Assembly (NCBI GenBank): GCA_001298545.1
Contig: LJCX01000027.1
Location: 1 to 64,000 of the forward strand
DNA length: 64,000 nucleotides
Reading direction: 5' to 3'
Origin: Actinobacteria bacterium OV320
GTDB lineage: Bacteria > Actinomycetota > Actinomycetes > Streptomycetales > Streptomycetaceae
Positions 40,914-49,585 of the stretch are shown here, piece by piece. The position numbers and the translations under genes were made by a program. The stretch's first letter is position 1. Every line of letters begins with the position of its first letter. The notes under the pieces were generated by a model. It had not been told where the DNA came from, did no database searches, and worked only from the letters and a program-made list of their open reading frames with translations.

Positions 40914-42173
40914 ATGCCTGCCTTCAGATCCAGGCACCTTTGCTCCGTAGCCGCCGCCCTCGTCCTGACCGTCACCGCCCCCGCCACCGCCGCCACCGCC
41001 GTCTCCGACGCCCCGACCGCCGCCGCACTGCGCGAGGTGCTCTTCGTCGGCAACAACTGGGAGGGCACCGCGGACGTCATCAAGTCCGGTGGTGACTTCG
41101 CCAAGGTCGGCCGGATCAACGTGATCCCCGACAAGAGCGCCCGGATCGCGGAGATCAACGCCGACCCGATCAAGTGGATCTACTTCCAGGCCATCCGCAA
41201 CGGTGTCGGCGAGGGCCACGACCAGTTCGTCGACGACATGTACACCACGCCGGACGGCGCCTCGGTGGTCGTCTCCCGGCCCAGCTTCGCCGACGTCGTC
41301 TCCATCGACCTGGCCACCGGGAAGATCAACTGGCGCTTCCCGGTGTCCGGTTACCGCTCCGACCACATGGCCGTCTCGCCCGACGGCACCCGCGTCGCGG
41401 TCTCCGCGTCGATCTCGAACACCGTGCACGTCCTGGACATCGGCACCGGCAGGCAGCTGGGCTCGTTCAAGACCGGCGACAAGCCGCACGAGAACATCTT
41501 CACCAAGGACGGCAAGTACATCTACAACATGTCGATCGGCGACGTGAACACCTCGCAGGACGCCCCGTGGCAGGACTTCACCAAGGGCGACCGGCGCATC
41601 ACCGTCGTCGACGCGACCACGTACCAGCAGGTCAGGGTCATCGACATGCGGCAGCGACTGGACGCGATCGGCCTCACGGACTACTCGGACGCGGTGCGTC
41701 CGGCGGTCTTCTCACCGGACGAGTCCAAGCTGTACTTCCAGGTCTCGTTCTTCAACGGCTTCTTCGAGTACGACCTCGCCACGGATCGCATCACCCGGAC
41801 GAAGACCCTGCCGAAGAACCCGGCGACCAGCGACGACCGCACCACCTTCGTCAACGACTCGCGCCACCACGGCATCTCGATGAGCCCCGACGGCAGCAAG
41901 CTGTGCGTGGCGGGCACGATGGACGACTACGCGACGGTCGTCGACCGCGCGACCCTCCAGGAGGGCCCGCTGGTCACCGCCTCCAAGCCCTACTGGGCCA
42001 CGGTCAGCGGCGACGGCAGGAGCTGTGTCATCTCCGAGAGCGGGGCGGACCAGGTCACGGCGATCGACTTCGCCACCGGGCAGAAGGTCGTGTCGGTGCC
42101 GGTGGGCGACCATCCGCAGCGGGTCCGGATCGGCCATGTGGCGGCGAACTGGAGCGGAACAGCCGCCGGCTGA
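40914..42173 (+). CDS. Secreted YncE-like beta-propeller protein
   Basis: 419 residues from ATG 40914 with GAGGAGAG upstream. The signal peptide (RHLCSVAAALVLTVTAPATA) is followed by repeated blades with the pattern VSPDGTRVAVSAS, HVLDIGTGRQLG, FTKDGKYIYNMS, SPDESKLYFQVS and SPDGSKLCVAG. These seven-bladed propellers bind partners or ligands rather than catalyse in most known cases. It is probably regulated by the divergent TetR gene. A 20-bp hairpin ends the transcript. Confidence 0.85.
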   Translation: MPAFRSRHLCSVAAALVLTVTAPATAATAVSDAPTAAALREVLFVGNNWEGTADVIKSGGDFAKVGRINVIPDKSARIAEINADPIKWIYFQAIRNGVGEGHDQFVDDMYTTPDGASVVVSRPSFADVVSIDLATGKINWRFPVSGYRSDHMAVSPDGTRVAVSASISNTVHVLDIGTGRQLGSFKTGDKPHENIFTKDGKYIYNMSIGDVNTSQDAPWQDFTKGDRRITVVDATTYQQVRVIDMRQRLDAIGLTDYSDAVRPAVFSPDESKLYFQVSFFNGFFEYDLATDRITRTKTLPKNPATSDDRTTFVNDSRHHGISMSPDGSKLCVAGTMDDYATVVDRATLQEGPLVTASKPYWATVSGDGRSCVISESGADQVTAIDFATGQKVVSVPVGDHPQRVRIGHVAANWSGTAAG

Positions 42174-42184
42174 CGGCTTCTCGG

Positions 42185-42227
42185 ACAGCAGGGGTGGGTG
42201 GCGGTGACCGCCACCCACCCCTGCTGT
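42185..42227. terminator. Long terminator hairpin between convergent genes
   Basis: Perfect 20-bp arms (ACAGCAGGGGTGGG... at 42185-42204 and its complement at 42208-42227) with a three-base loop, between the beta-propeller and GH5 genes. Confidence 0.88.
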
Positions 42228-42248
42228 CGTGCTGTCGTGCCGGTGGGG

Positions 42249-44111
42249 CTACCCCACCTTCTGGGTCACCCACGCCGTCAGCTCCGTGCGGGCGGCGGCC
42301 AGCAGGGTCGCGGACGGTGCGGTCGCCCCGTTGGTGACCAGGGCGTAGTGCACGGTGCCCGAGTCCGGCGCGCTGAGCAGCAGGCGCCGGCTGCCCGTGC
42401 CGCCCGGTTCGGCGGCCGCGGCGATCTTCGTGGTCGTCGTGTACGCGGGCGGGGCGTACACCGTGCCGAGGTCGGAGACGACGGTCGTCGTGGCGGTCGG
42501 GAAGGAGGCCGGCAGGTGCAGATCGGTGGGTGCCGTGCCGCCGTTCGAACGCCACACCAGCAGCCCGTACTGGCCGGAGCCGACGAGCTGTTTCGTGTTG
42601 GGCAGGGAGCTGGGGACCGGATTCCAGGTGAGGGTGGTGGAGCCGTCGCGGGAGCGGTCCTCGTAGGTGAAGGCGACGGTGGTGCCGGAGGTGGCGCTCG
42701 GGTAGATCCGGTCGAGCAGCCGGGCGTCCTGACGGAGGGTCGCCGTGCCGCTGTCGTCCAGGCGTACGGCGGACATGTCCTCGTCGTTCCAGGCGTCACC
42801 GGTCGTGAGCACCTTGTCGGCGTTGCCGTTCATCAGCTCGTGGTGACGGCCGCTGTAGATGTCCCACTGCCACTGCGAACCGGACAGGACCGGACCCGAG
42901 GCCGCCGGGGTGGTCCACCAGCCTGCGCCCTTCACCCGGGAGTCGAGTGCCTGGTACATCGCCTTCACCACGGTCGGCGCCTTGCCGGCCGTCGTGCCGT
43001 TCAGGGGGTGGCCGAACTCGCTGACGATCGCCGTCGTCCCGGCCGCCGACGCCCGGTCGCGGACCGTGCCGAAGTCGGTCACGTACTGGCCGTCCTCCGC
43101 GTTGCCCCACATCAGGACCCCGGAGATGGCCTTCTGGTCGTAGAAGTGGGTGTTGAAGACATAGCGGGAGCCGAGCGTGCCCGCGTCGAGGAGGCCGCCC
43201 TCCTCCTTGCTGACGTTGCCGTTCCAGAAGAGGTTCGGTTCGACGAAGGCCGGCTTGTCGGTCCAGCCGGCCGCGTCCATCCGGGCCCGGAACTTCACGT
43301 AGAAGGGCCACAGCAGGTCGCGTTCCCAGGTGCGGCTGTTCTGGCCGGAGTCGTAGGTGCCGGCGTAGGGCTCGTTGTAGGGGTCGAAGCCCAGGACGCC
43401 GTTGAACTGCTCGGTGGTGAGATTCGCCTTGAGGTACGCCATGGTCTTCTGGGCGGTGGCCAGGAAGAAGTCCTGGAGACCGTGGTTGTTGTGCCAGAAG
43501 TCGTACTGGGCGGCCTTCACCGCGCCGTTGTTGGTGATGTTCTGGCCCCAGAGGAAGCAGATGCCGCAGGACTCGGCGGGGTAGCCGCCGAGTGCCACCG
43601 CCCAGGCGGGGGCGCCGTCGCCGGTGTACCAGCTGCCCGAGTTGAACAGGTAGCGGGAGTAGAGGTCCTGGTGGAAGTCGGGGTAGACCCGGATGCCCGC
43701 GTCCAGGAAGGCGCCCATCTGTGCGGTGGCGGCGGCCAGGTAGGTGGTGTCGACCTGGCCGCGCACCGGTTCGGCGTAGGCCCAGGAGAGCAGGAAGCGG
43801 ACGGAGTTGCCGCCGCCGAGGGCGCGCAGGGCCGTGGCGGACTTCTTGGCGTCGGCGACGGAGGCGAAGGGCAGGCCCTTGTTCTCCGCGAGCTTGGTCT
43901 CGCCGGAGACGTTGTAGCCGCGCAGTACGACCTCGCGGCCGCTTGCGTCGAGGAAGCGGCCGCCCGACACGGTGAGCGCCGTGCCGTCGAAGGAGAGGGA
44001 GTCGGGGAGCGTGGCCGCGCCGGCGGTCGGGGAGCCCGCCACCGTCAGGAAGCCACAGAGTCCGCAGAGGACCACCAGAACAGCGAGCAGACGTGCCCGG
44101 ATATTCGGCAT
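42249..44111 (-). CDS. Secreted GH5-type glycosidase (endoglycoceramidase/cellulase-like)
   Basis: 620 residues from ATG 44111. Signal peptide (ARLLAVLVVLCGLCGFL ... AGA), then a TIM barrel: GREVVLRGYNVSGETK, SVRFLLSWAYAEP, RVYPDFHQDLYSRYL, acid/base Glu in GFDPYNEPYAGT, and a probable nucleophile Glu in AIVSEFGHPL. The C-terminal 170 residues are a beta-rich domain. The barrel start and DFHQDLYSR motif are close to endoglycoceramidase-type GH5 proteins, which cleave glycolipid head groups, but a cellulase-like activity is also possible. A palindrome overlaps the promoter. Confidence 0.85.
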   Translation of the reverse strand: MPNIRARLLAVLVVLCGLCGFLTVAGSPTAGAATLPDSLSFDGTALTVSGGRFLDASGREVVLRGYNVSGETKLAENKGLPFASVADAKKSATALRALGGGNSVRFLLSWAYAEPVRGQVDTTYLAAATAQMGAFLDAGIRVYPDFHQDLYSRYLFNSGSWYTGDGAPAWAVALGGYPAESCGICFLWGQNITNNGAVKAAQYDFWHNNHGLQDFFLATAQKTMAYLKANLTTEQFNGVLGFDPYNEPYAGTYDSGQNSRTWERDLLWPFYVKFRARMDAAGWTDKPAFVEPNLFWNGNVSKEEGGLLDAGTLGSRYVFNTHFYDQKAISGVLMWGNAEDGQYVTDFGTVRDRASAAGTTAIVSEFGHPLNGTTAGKAPTVVKAMYQALDSRVKGAGWWTTPAASGPVLSGSQWQWDIYSGRHHELMNGNADKVLTTGDAWNDEDMSAVRLDDSGTATLRQDARLLDRIYPSATSGTTVAFTYEDRSRDGSTTLTWNPVPSSLPNTKQLVGSGQYGLLVWRSNGGTAPTDLHLPASFPTATTTVVSDLGTVYAPPAYTTTTKIAAAAEPGGTGSRRLLLSAPDSGTVHYALVTNGATAPSATLLAAARTELTAWVTQKVG

Positions 44112-44121
44112 GTCCACTACA

Positions 44122-44147
44122 GTCCGGTGATTTCCGGACACCGTCAA
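44122..44147 (-). promoter_or_regulatory. Promoter and GTCCGG/CCGGAC palindrome of the GH5 gene
   Basis: On the minus strand TTGACG (44147-44142) and GACTGT (44124-44119) have a 17-base spacer. The perfect inverted repeat GTCCGG-TGATTT-CCGGAC (44122-44139) covers the spacer and the edge of the -10, the place for a repressor. Confidence 0.5.
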
Positions 44148-44315
44148 TACCTTCTGACCCGTGAGTAAGTTCATTCCCTGTCAACCCAGTTGGCAACCCG
44201 GCTCCGCCGCTTCACCAGGTGTCCCGCGCGGTGCGGACCGGCGGGCGACACGGCGGCGGATTACCGTTCAGGGGAAACGGGCGATTCGGCCGTCGCGGCC
44301 GGAAGGAAACCGATC

Positions 44316-45416
44316 GTGCGCGAGATTCTCCCGGTGCTGAACGGGTGGTACGCGGCCGGTGCGCCGTTCGGGCTCGCCACCGTGGTCGCCGTCAGCCGCA
44401 GCGCGCCGCGCGATCCGGGCGCGGCGATGGCGGTGGGGCCGGACGACGAGGTCGTGGGCAGCGTGTCCGGGGGCTGCGTGGAGGGCGCGGTGTTCGAGCT
44501 GGCCCGGGAGGTCGTGGCCGACGGGGCGGCCCGTCTCGAGACCTTCGGCTACAGCGACGAGGACGCCTTCGCCGTGGGGCTGACCTGCGGCGGCGAGATC
44601 ACACTGCTCGTCCGCCCCGTCACGCCCGGCCTCGACCCGTCGTTCGGCGCCGTCGCGGAGTCGGTCGCCGCGGGCGAGCCGGTGACGGTGGCCACGGTGA
44701 CCGACGGCCCCGCACCACGCGGGGCCACCCTCGCCGTCTGGCCGGACCGGACCCGCGGCACGCTGGGCACGGAGGGTCTGGACGCCGCCGTCACGGCCGA
44801 CGCGCGCGGCGAGCTCGCCCTCGGCGTCACCGGCGTCCGGCACTACGGGCCGCGCGGCCAGCGGCGGGAGGACGCCGTCCCGGTGTTCCTGCACTCCTTC
44901 GCACCGCCGCCGCGCATGCTGGTGTTCGGCGCGATCGACTACGCGGCCGCCGTGGCCCGGATCGGCGACTTCCTGGGCTACCGGGTCACGGTGTGCGACG
45001 CCCGGCCGGTCTTCGCCACCCCGAAGCGTTTCCCGCCGGGCGTCGAGGTGGTCGTGGAGTGGCCGCACCGGTATCTGCGCGACACGGACACCGACGGCCG
45101 CACGGCAGTCTGCGTGCTGACCCACGACCCGAAGTTCGATGTACCGCTGCTGGAGGTGGCGCTGCGCCGGCCGGCCGCGTACATCGGGGCGATGGGCAGC
45201 CGCCGCACCCACGACGAACGCCGGGCGCGACTCGTCGAGGCCGGCCTCACGGACGCCGAGCTGGCCCGGCTGCGCTCACCGGTCGGGCTGGACCTGGGGG
45301 CCCGGACGCCCGAGGAGGTGGCGGTGTCGGTGGCCGCCGAGATCGTCGCGCTGCGCTGGGGCGGCAGCGGGGCTCCGCTGACGGCGACGGCCGGGGCGAT
45401 CCACCGCGCGAGGTGA
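44316..45416 (+). CDS. XdhC/CoxI family molybdoenzyme maturation protein
   Basis: 366 residues from GTG 44316, eight bases after GGAAGGA. N-terminal XdhC domain (GLATVVAVSRSAPRDPGAAM, VGSVSGGCVEGAVFEL, GLTCGGEITLLV with the conserved cysteines) and C-terminal Rossmann domain (MLVFGAIDYAAAVARIGDFLG, YIGAMGSRRTHDERRARL). XdhC proteins bind molybdenum cofactor, aid its sulfuration and load it into xanthine dehydrogenase-type enzymes. No such enzyme is encoded in the window, so it acts on one elsewhere or is a stand-alone paralogue. Confidence 0.9.
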   Translation: MREILPVLNGWYAAGAPFGLATVVAVSRSAPRDPGAAMAVGPDDEVVGSVSGGCVEGAVFELAREVVADGAARLETFGYSDEDAFAVGLTCGGEITLLVRPVTPGLDPSFGAVAESVAAGEPVTVATVTDGPAPRGATLAVWPDRTRGTLGTEGLDAAVTADARGELALGVTGVRHYGPRGQRREDAVPVFLHSFAPPPRMLVFGAIDYAAAVARIGDFLGYRVTVCDARPVFATPKRFPPGVEVVVEWPHRYLRDTDTDGRTAVCVLTHDPKFDVPLLEVALRRPAAYIGAMGSRRTHDERRARLVEAGLTDAELARLRSPVGLDLGARTPEEVAVSVAAEIVALRWGGSGAPLTATAGAIHRAR

Positions 45417-45519
45417 GGGGGCCGCCCGGCCGCCTTTCGCTCCGGTTTTCCGCGAGGAGGTGTGAGCCGCGCACGGACGGGGTACGCGCCCATAACGGAC
45501 AGGCATGCATGTCCTCTGT

Positions 45520-45550
45520 CCTTCGTCTCGCGAAGGAAGGAGGTCCGTTG
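45520..45550 (+). promoter_or_regulatory. Hairpin followed by a near-perfect Shine-Dalgarno and TTG
   Basis: CCTTCG-TCTCG-CGAAGG (45520-45536) runs into AGGAAGGAGGT, and TTG 45548 follows. The frame behind it (47 codons, to 45691) codes for an Arg/Ser/Pro-rich peptide and overlaps the phosphoesterase gene, so a real protein is doubtful. It could be a leftover gene start or a structured RNA. Confidence 0.3.
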
Positions 45551-45618
45551 AAGCAACGCACACTCGCAAGTTCCGGGCCGCCCCCGACCCTCTCGGCCGG
45601 GCGCGGCCCGGTTCTGTG

Positions 45619-46122
45619 TCATCGGCGCGGTGGCAGCCGGTGCAGGACGAGGTCCGTGAGCCGTCCGTCGGCCGCGGTGGCGGTCAGGTAGGTGCAGTGC
45701 GGCTGACGCCGCCGGTCGGTCGGGGAACCCGGGTTGAGCAGCCGGGGTCCGCCGGGGGCGGTAGTGTCCCAGGGGATGTGACTGTGGCCGAAGACCAGCA
45801 CGTCCAGGTCGGGGAAGCGGGCGGCGCAGCGGGCCTCGCGGCCCTGGGCGGGACCCGTCTCGTGGACGACCCCGAAGCGCAGTCCGCCCAGTTCGGCGAA
45901 GGCGACCTCGGGCAGCCGGGCGCGCAGCCCGGGCCCGTCGTTGTTGCCGTACACACCGACGACCCGGCGGCTGCGGCGCTCCAGCAGGTCGAGGGTTTCC
46001 GTGTCGACCCAGTCCCCGGCATGGATCACCACGTCCGCGTGCGGAAGCTCGTCGAGCAGCGGGGCGGGCAGCGCCTTGGCGCGCTTGGGGAGGTGGGTGT
46101 CGGACATCATCAGCAGGCGCAC
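45619..46122 (-). CDS. Metallophosphoesterase, YfcE/MJ0936-like
   Basis: 167 residues from ATG 46122. All metal-binding motifs of the calcineurin-like superfamily are present: SDTHLPK, HAGDW, GNNDGP, VVHE and GHSHIPWD, followed by LLNPGSPTDRR. Small members of this type hydrolyse phosphodiesters such as cyclic nucleotides or model substrates; the natural substrate is usually unknown. It is divergent from the GT2 gene. Confidence 0.9.
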   Translation of the reverse strand: MRLLMMSDTHLPKRAKALPAPLLDELPHADVVIHAGDWVDTETLDLLERRSRRVVGVYGNNDGPGLRARLPEVAFAELGGLRFGVVHETGPAQGREARCAARFPDLDVLVFGHSHIPWDTTAPGGPRLLNPGSPTDRRRQPHCTYLTATAADGRLTDLVLHRLPPRR

Positions 46123-46256
46123 GGCGCCAGACTACAAAATCCCCGACTCGGACCAATCCGGACAGGTGGGGCGTCGGCGCCGGGGTTAGCATCGGGCCAC
46201 GCGCACCCTCCGTCCCGCGCACGGCAGAGCGATCCAGCAAGGGGGCCAGGAGCCCG

Positions 46257-48188
46257 ATGCCGGTCAAGGTCAGCGTCATCGTCCCCGTCTACAACCCCGG
46301 TCCCTACATCGAGGACTGTCTCGCCTCGCTGCTGAGGCAGTCGCTCCCGCCGGACGAGTACGAGGTGATCTTCGTCGACGACGGCTCCACCGACGCCACC
46401 CCCGCGCGCCTCGACGCGGCCGCCGCCGAGGACTCCCGGATCCGGGTCGTCCACCAGGAGAACTCCGGCTGGGCGGGCAAGCCCCGCAACGTCGGCCTCG
46501 ACGTCTCCCGGGGCGAGTACGTGATGTTCGTCGACAACGACGACCACCTCGGCGACGAGGCCCTGGAGCGGATGTACGCCTACGGGGTCGCGCACGACGC
46601 CGACGTCGTCGTCGGCAAGATGGCCGGCAAGGGACGCGGGGTGCCGGTGGAGCTGTTCCGCGTCAACCGCCCGCACGCCACCGTCGAGAACGCGCCGCTG
46701 ATCGACAGCCTCACCCCGCACAAGATGCTCCGCCGGGCCTTCCTGGACCGCACCGGCCTGCGCTTTCCCGAGGGGCGGCGGCGCCTGGAGGACCATGTCT
46801 TCGTCACCGAGGCGTATCTGCGCGCGGACAACGTCTCGGTGCTGAGCGACTACGTCTGCTACTACCACGTCCGACGCGACGACGCCTCGAACGCGGGCTT
46901 CCAGCGGTTCGACCCGGTGGGGTACTTCAAGAACCTCCGGGAGGCCCTAGACGTCGTCGAGCGGTACACCGAGCCGGGTCCGCTGCGCGACAAGCTGTTC
47001 CGGCGGTGGCTGCGCGTGGAGATGGTCGAGCGGCTGCGCGGCAGACGCTTCCTGGGCCTGCCCGAGGACTACCGCAGGGAGCTTTTCGAGGAGATCCACT
47101 CGGTCGTCGTCGAGCGGTTCGGACCGGGGGTGGCGGCACCGCTCCAGCCCACCCAGCGGGTCGTCGCCGCACTGGCCGCCGACGGACGCTACGACGACGT
47201 CGTCGCCTTCGCGGAGTGGGAGGCGGGCGTCGGGCTCGCCGTCGACCCGGAGGACGTCACCTGGCAGGGCGGCGTGCTGCGGATCGCCTTCGCCGCCGAG
47301 CTGACGCACGACGGCGGGCCGATGACCTTCCCGTCCGCCGGGGGTTCCCCGCAGTGGCCGCCGCGGGACGTGGCCGAGGCGGTCCGGTGGCTGGGCACGG
47401 ACACCGTGGGCCGGTTCGACCGGGCCACGCCCGACCTGCTGCTGCGGGAGCGGGCCAGCTCGGCGCAGTACTTCCAGCCGGTGGAGGTGGTCCGGGAGAC
47501 GGTCCCGGCCGGCGACGGCAGCCGGGTGCGGCTCGTCCTGCGGGCGACCGCCACCATCGATCCCGCCACCGCGCTGAGCGGCGGGCCGGCGGGTGAGGGG
47601 CTGTGGGACGTGTTCGTGCGCGTCGGGCTGGGCGGCTGGACGAAGGAGCTGCGGCTGGGCCCGGCGCCCCGCCACGGCCGTCCCGTGCCGCCCGCCGGGG
47701 TGGTCGGGGGGCGCGTGGTGCTGCCGTACTGGACCGACCAATACGCGAGCCTGGCGCTGGACGTCGGGCACGCGGGCCGGCGGCTGGGCCTGGGCCGTGT
47801 GGCGGCCGAGGACGTCGCCGTCGCGGAGGACCGCCTCCACGTGGTCCTGCCGCTGCACGTGCCCGAGGCCGCCGATGTGCTGCTGCGGCTGACGGGGGCG
47901 AAGTCCGGCGGCTCGCGCGAGGTCTTCGGGACGCTCTCGCCGGGCGGGCGCCTCGCGGCCGTCCTGCCGGTCGGTGATCTGCTGGGCAGGACCTGGCTGA
48001 CGACGGTCTGCCTCACCCCGGACGCGGAGGGGTCGCGTTTCCACCCGCTGCCCTTCGCCCTGCACGTCGCGTCGGACGGCGTCCTCGTGGTGCCGGCGCC
48101 CCAGCCCGCCGGTGTGCGACGGCTGGCCCGCAGGGTGCGACGGGCGCTGTACCGGGCACTCCAGAGCATCACTCCCCGGAGGAAGTGA
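46257..48188 (+). CDS. GT2 family glycosyltransferase with C-terminal extension
   Basis: 643 residues from ATG 46257. The first 230 residues are a GT-A domain: VSVIVPVYNPGPYIEDCLASLL, VIFVDDGSTDATP, the DXD-like FVDNDDHLGDEA and RLEDHVFVTEA. The remaining 400 residues are a helical segment and a beta-rich part (LVLRATATIDPATAL, LPLHVPEAADVLLRL) of unknown role, ending in a basic tail. Cytoplasmic glycosyltransferases of this build make cell-wall polymers or glycans. rmlC follows four bases later, so it probably uses a dTDP-deoxysugar or builds on one. Confidence 0.87.
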   Translation: MPVKVSVIVPVYNPGPYIEDCLASLLRQSLPPDEYEVIFVDDGSTDATPARLDAAAAEDSRIRVVHQENSGWAGKPRNVGLDVSRGEYVMFVDNDDHLGDEALERMYAYGVAHDADVVVGKMAGKGRGVPVELFRVNRPHATVENAPLIDSLTPHKMLRRAFLDRTGLRFPEGRRRLEDHVFVTEAYLRADNVSVLSDYVCYYHVRRDDASNAGFQRFDPVGYFKNLREALDVVERYTEPGPLRDKLFRRWLRVEMVERLRGRRFLGLPEDYRRELFEEIHSVVVERFGPGVAAPLQPTQRVVAALAADGRYDDVVAFAEWEAGVGLAVDPEDVTWQGGVLRIAFAAELTHDGGPMTFPSAGGSPQWPPRDVAEAVRWLGTDTVGRFDRATPDLLLRERASSAQYFQPVEVVRETVPAGDGSRVRLVLRATATIDPATALSGGPAGEGLWDVFVRVGLGGWTKELRLGPAPRHGRPVPPAGVVGGRVVLPYWTDQYASLALDVGHAGRRLGLGRVAAEDVAVAEDRLHVVLPLHVPEAADVLLRLTGAKSGGSREVFGTLSPGGRLAAVLPVGDLLGRTWLTTVCLTPDAEGSRFHPLPFALHVASDGVLVVPAPQPAGVRRLARRVRRALYRALQSITPRRK

Positions 48189-48192
48189 CGAC

Positions 48193-48792
48193 ATGCGGCC
48201 ACTGGACATCGAGGGCGCCTGGGTGCTGGAACCCAAGGTCTTCCCGGACGGGCGGGGCAGCTTCCACGAGTGGTACCGGACGCCGGAGTTCCGGGAGGCC
48301 ACCGGGTACGACCTGGGGATCGCCCAGGCCAACTGCTCCGTCTCCCGCCGGGGCGTGCTGCGCGGGGTGCATTTCTCGGACGTGCCGCCGGGGCAGGCCA
48401 AGTACGTCACCTGTGTCCGCGGGGCGGTGCTCGACGTGGTGGTCGACCTGCGGGTGGGCTCCCCCCGGTTCGGGCGGTGGGAGGCGGTCCGGCTGGACGA
48501 CGACACCCGGCACGCGGTGTTCCTCGCCGAAGGTCTCGGCCACGCCTTCCTGGCCCTCACCGACGAGGCCACCGTGGTCTACCTCTGCTCGACCGGATAC
48601 GCGCCCGAGCACGAGCACGGGGTGCACCCGCTCGACCCGGCCCTGGGCATCGACTGGCCGCGGGGCATGGAGCCGGTGCTGTCGCCGAAGGACGCGCAGG
48701 CGCCGTCGCTGGCCCGGGCGGAGGCGTCGGGGCTGCTGCCGTCGTACGCCTCCTGCCGGGACCGTTACCGGGAACTGAGGGTCAGCGGCTGA
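48193..48792 (+). CDS. rmlC: dTDP-4-dehydrorhamnose 3,5-epimerase
   Basis: 199 residues from ATG 48193, with GGAGGAAG upstream. RmlC cupin motifs: EPKVFPDGRGSFHEWYR, GVLRGVHFSDVPPGQAKYV (catalytic His), VVVDLRVGSP, and FLAEGLGHAFLALTD. It epimerises dTDP-4-keto-6-deoxyglucose at C3 and C5. The usual GLHFQ reads GVHFS, a form seen in enzymes of deoxysugar clusters, so a 3- or 5-monoepimerase is also possible. It is on the opposite strand from rmlABD; their last genes meet tail to tail. Confidence 0.88.
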   Translation: MRPLDIEGAWVLEPKVFPDGRGSFHEWYRTPEFREATGYDLGIAQANCSVSRRGVLRGVHFSDVPPGQAKYVTCVRGAVLDVVVDLRVGSPRFGRWEAVRLDDDTRHAVFLAEGLGHAFLALTDEATVVYLCSTGYAPEHEHGVHPLDPALGIDWPRGMEPVLSPKDAQAPSLARAEASGLLPSYASCRDRYRELRVSG

Positions 48793-49585
48793 CCGTCACC
48801 CGTTCCAGCGCTCCGCGCAGCGGTTCCCAGCCCCGGGAGCGGTCGAGACCACGGTTGCGGGCCCGTACGAGGGGCTTCCAGAAACCCGCCCGCAGCAGGG
48901 TCTCCGGCCGCACCGCGCGCACCCGTTCCAGGACCGCCTCGGGGACCTTCTGCGGGTCGGGGACGTCGAACTCGGCGACGATCTCGTGGTACTTCTCGCG
49001 CAGCACCGGGTTGCGGGGGTCGGCGCCGAAGACGACGAGCTGTCCGGTCGGCTGGGTGTCGACGGGGACGGCCACCAGGTCGGGGCGGTAGCGGGACAGG
49101 ATCTCGATGAGCTTGTAGACGTCACCGGTCCAGGCGGTGGTGTGCCGGTCGCGGGCGGCCTCGTCGACGCCGCGGGGCAGCATGTCGTCGAGGACGATCA
49201 CGCTCGACCAGTCGGAGTGCCGCTCGACGTTGATGAAGTCGCGCAGCGCGTACTCGAACAGGTGCATGCCGTCGATGAAGGACAGGTCGAGGGTGGTGCG
49301 GCGCCAGTGACCGGCGGGGTGGCGGCCCCGGGCGAGGTTGCGCAGCGGGTGACGGCCGCCCTTGAGGTGGGCGAGGGGGTTGCGGCGCGCGAAGAAGTCG
49401 TCACTGGTGGCCTTCACCAGGTGGACGTCGCAGCGGATCTCCGAGGTCACCTTGAACGCGGGGTCGACCGCGATGCTGGGCACCCGGGACAGCCGCAGGC
49501 TGCGGCCGTCGTTGACGCCGATCTCCAGGTAGTTGCGGTTGGCGGTGGCCTTGTGCAGTTCCCGCAGGAACTCATGGCGTTTCAC
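48782..49585 (-). CDS. Class I SAM-dependent methyltransferase
   Basis: 267 residues from ATG 49585. It begins FLRELHKATANRNYLEIGVNDG, a motif I start of the Methyltransf_24-type family, with LSFIDGMHLFEYALRDFINVE and VIVLDDMLPR further in. Such enzymes methylate sugars or cephalosporin/macrocin-like acceptors. Its start overlaps the end of rmlD by 14 bases, so it is in the rml operon and may O-methylate the deoxysugar glycan. Its stop overlaps rmlC by 11 bases in convergent orientation. Confidence 0.8.
   Translation of the reverse strand: MKRHEFLRELHKATANRNYLEIGVNDGRSLRLSRVPSIAVDPAFKVTSEIRCDVHLVKATSDDFFARRNPLAHLKGGRHPLRNLARGRHPAGHWRRTTLDLSFIDGMHLFEYALRDFINVERHSDWSSVIVLDDMLPRGVDEAARDRHTTAWTGDVYKLIEILSRYRPDLVAVPVDTQPTGQLVVFGADPRNPVLREKYHEIVAEFDVPDPQKVPEAVLERVRAVRPETLLRAGFWKPLVRARNRGLDRSRGWEPLRGALERVTVSR

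Noticed and set aside
42198..44168. A 656-codon plus-strand frame opposite the GH5 gene
   Set aside because: The minus strand carries signal peptide and catalytic motifs; the plus product is Gly/Val-rich with no motif.
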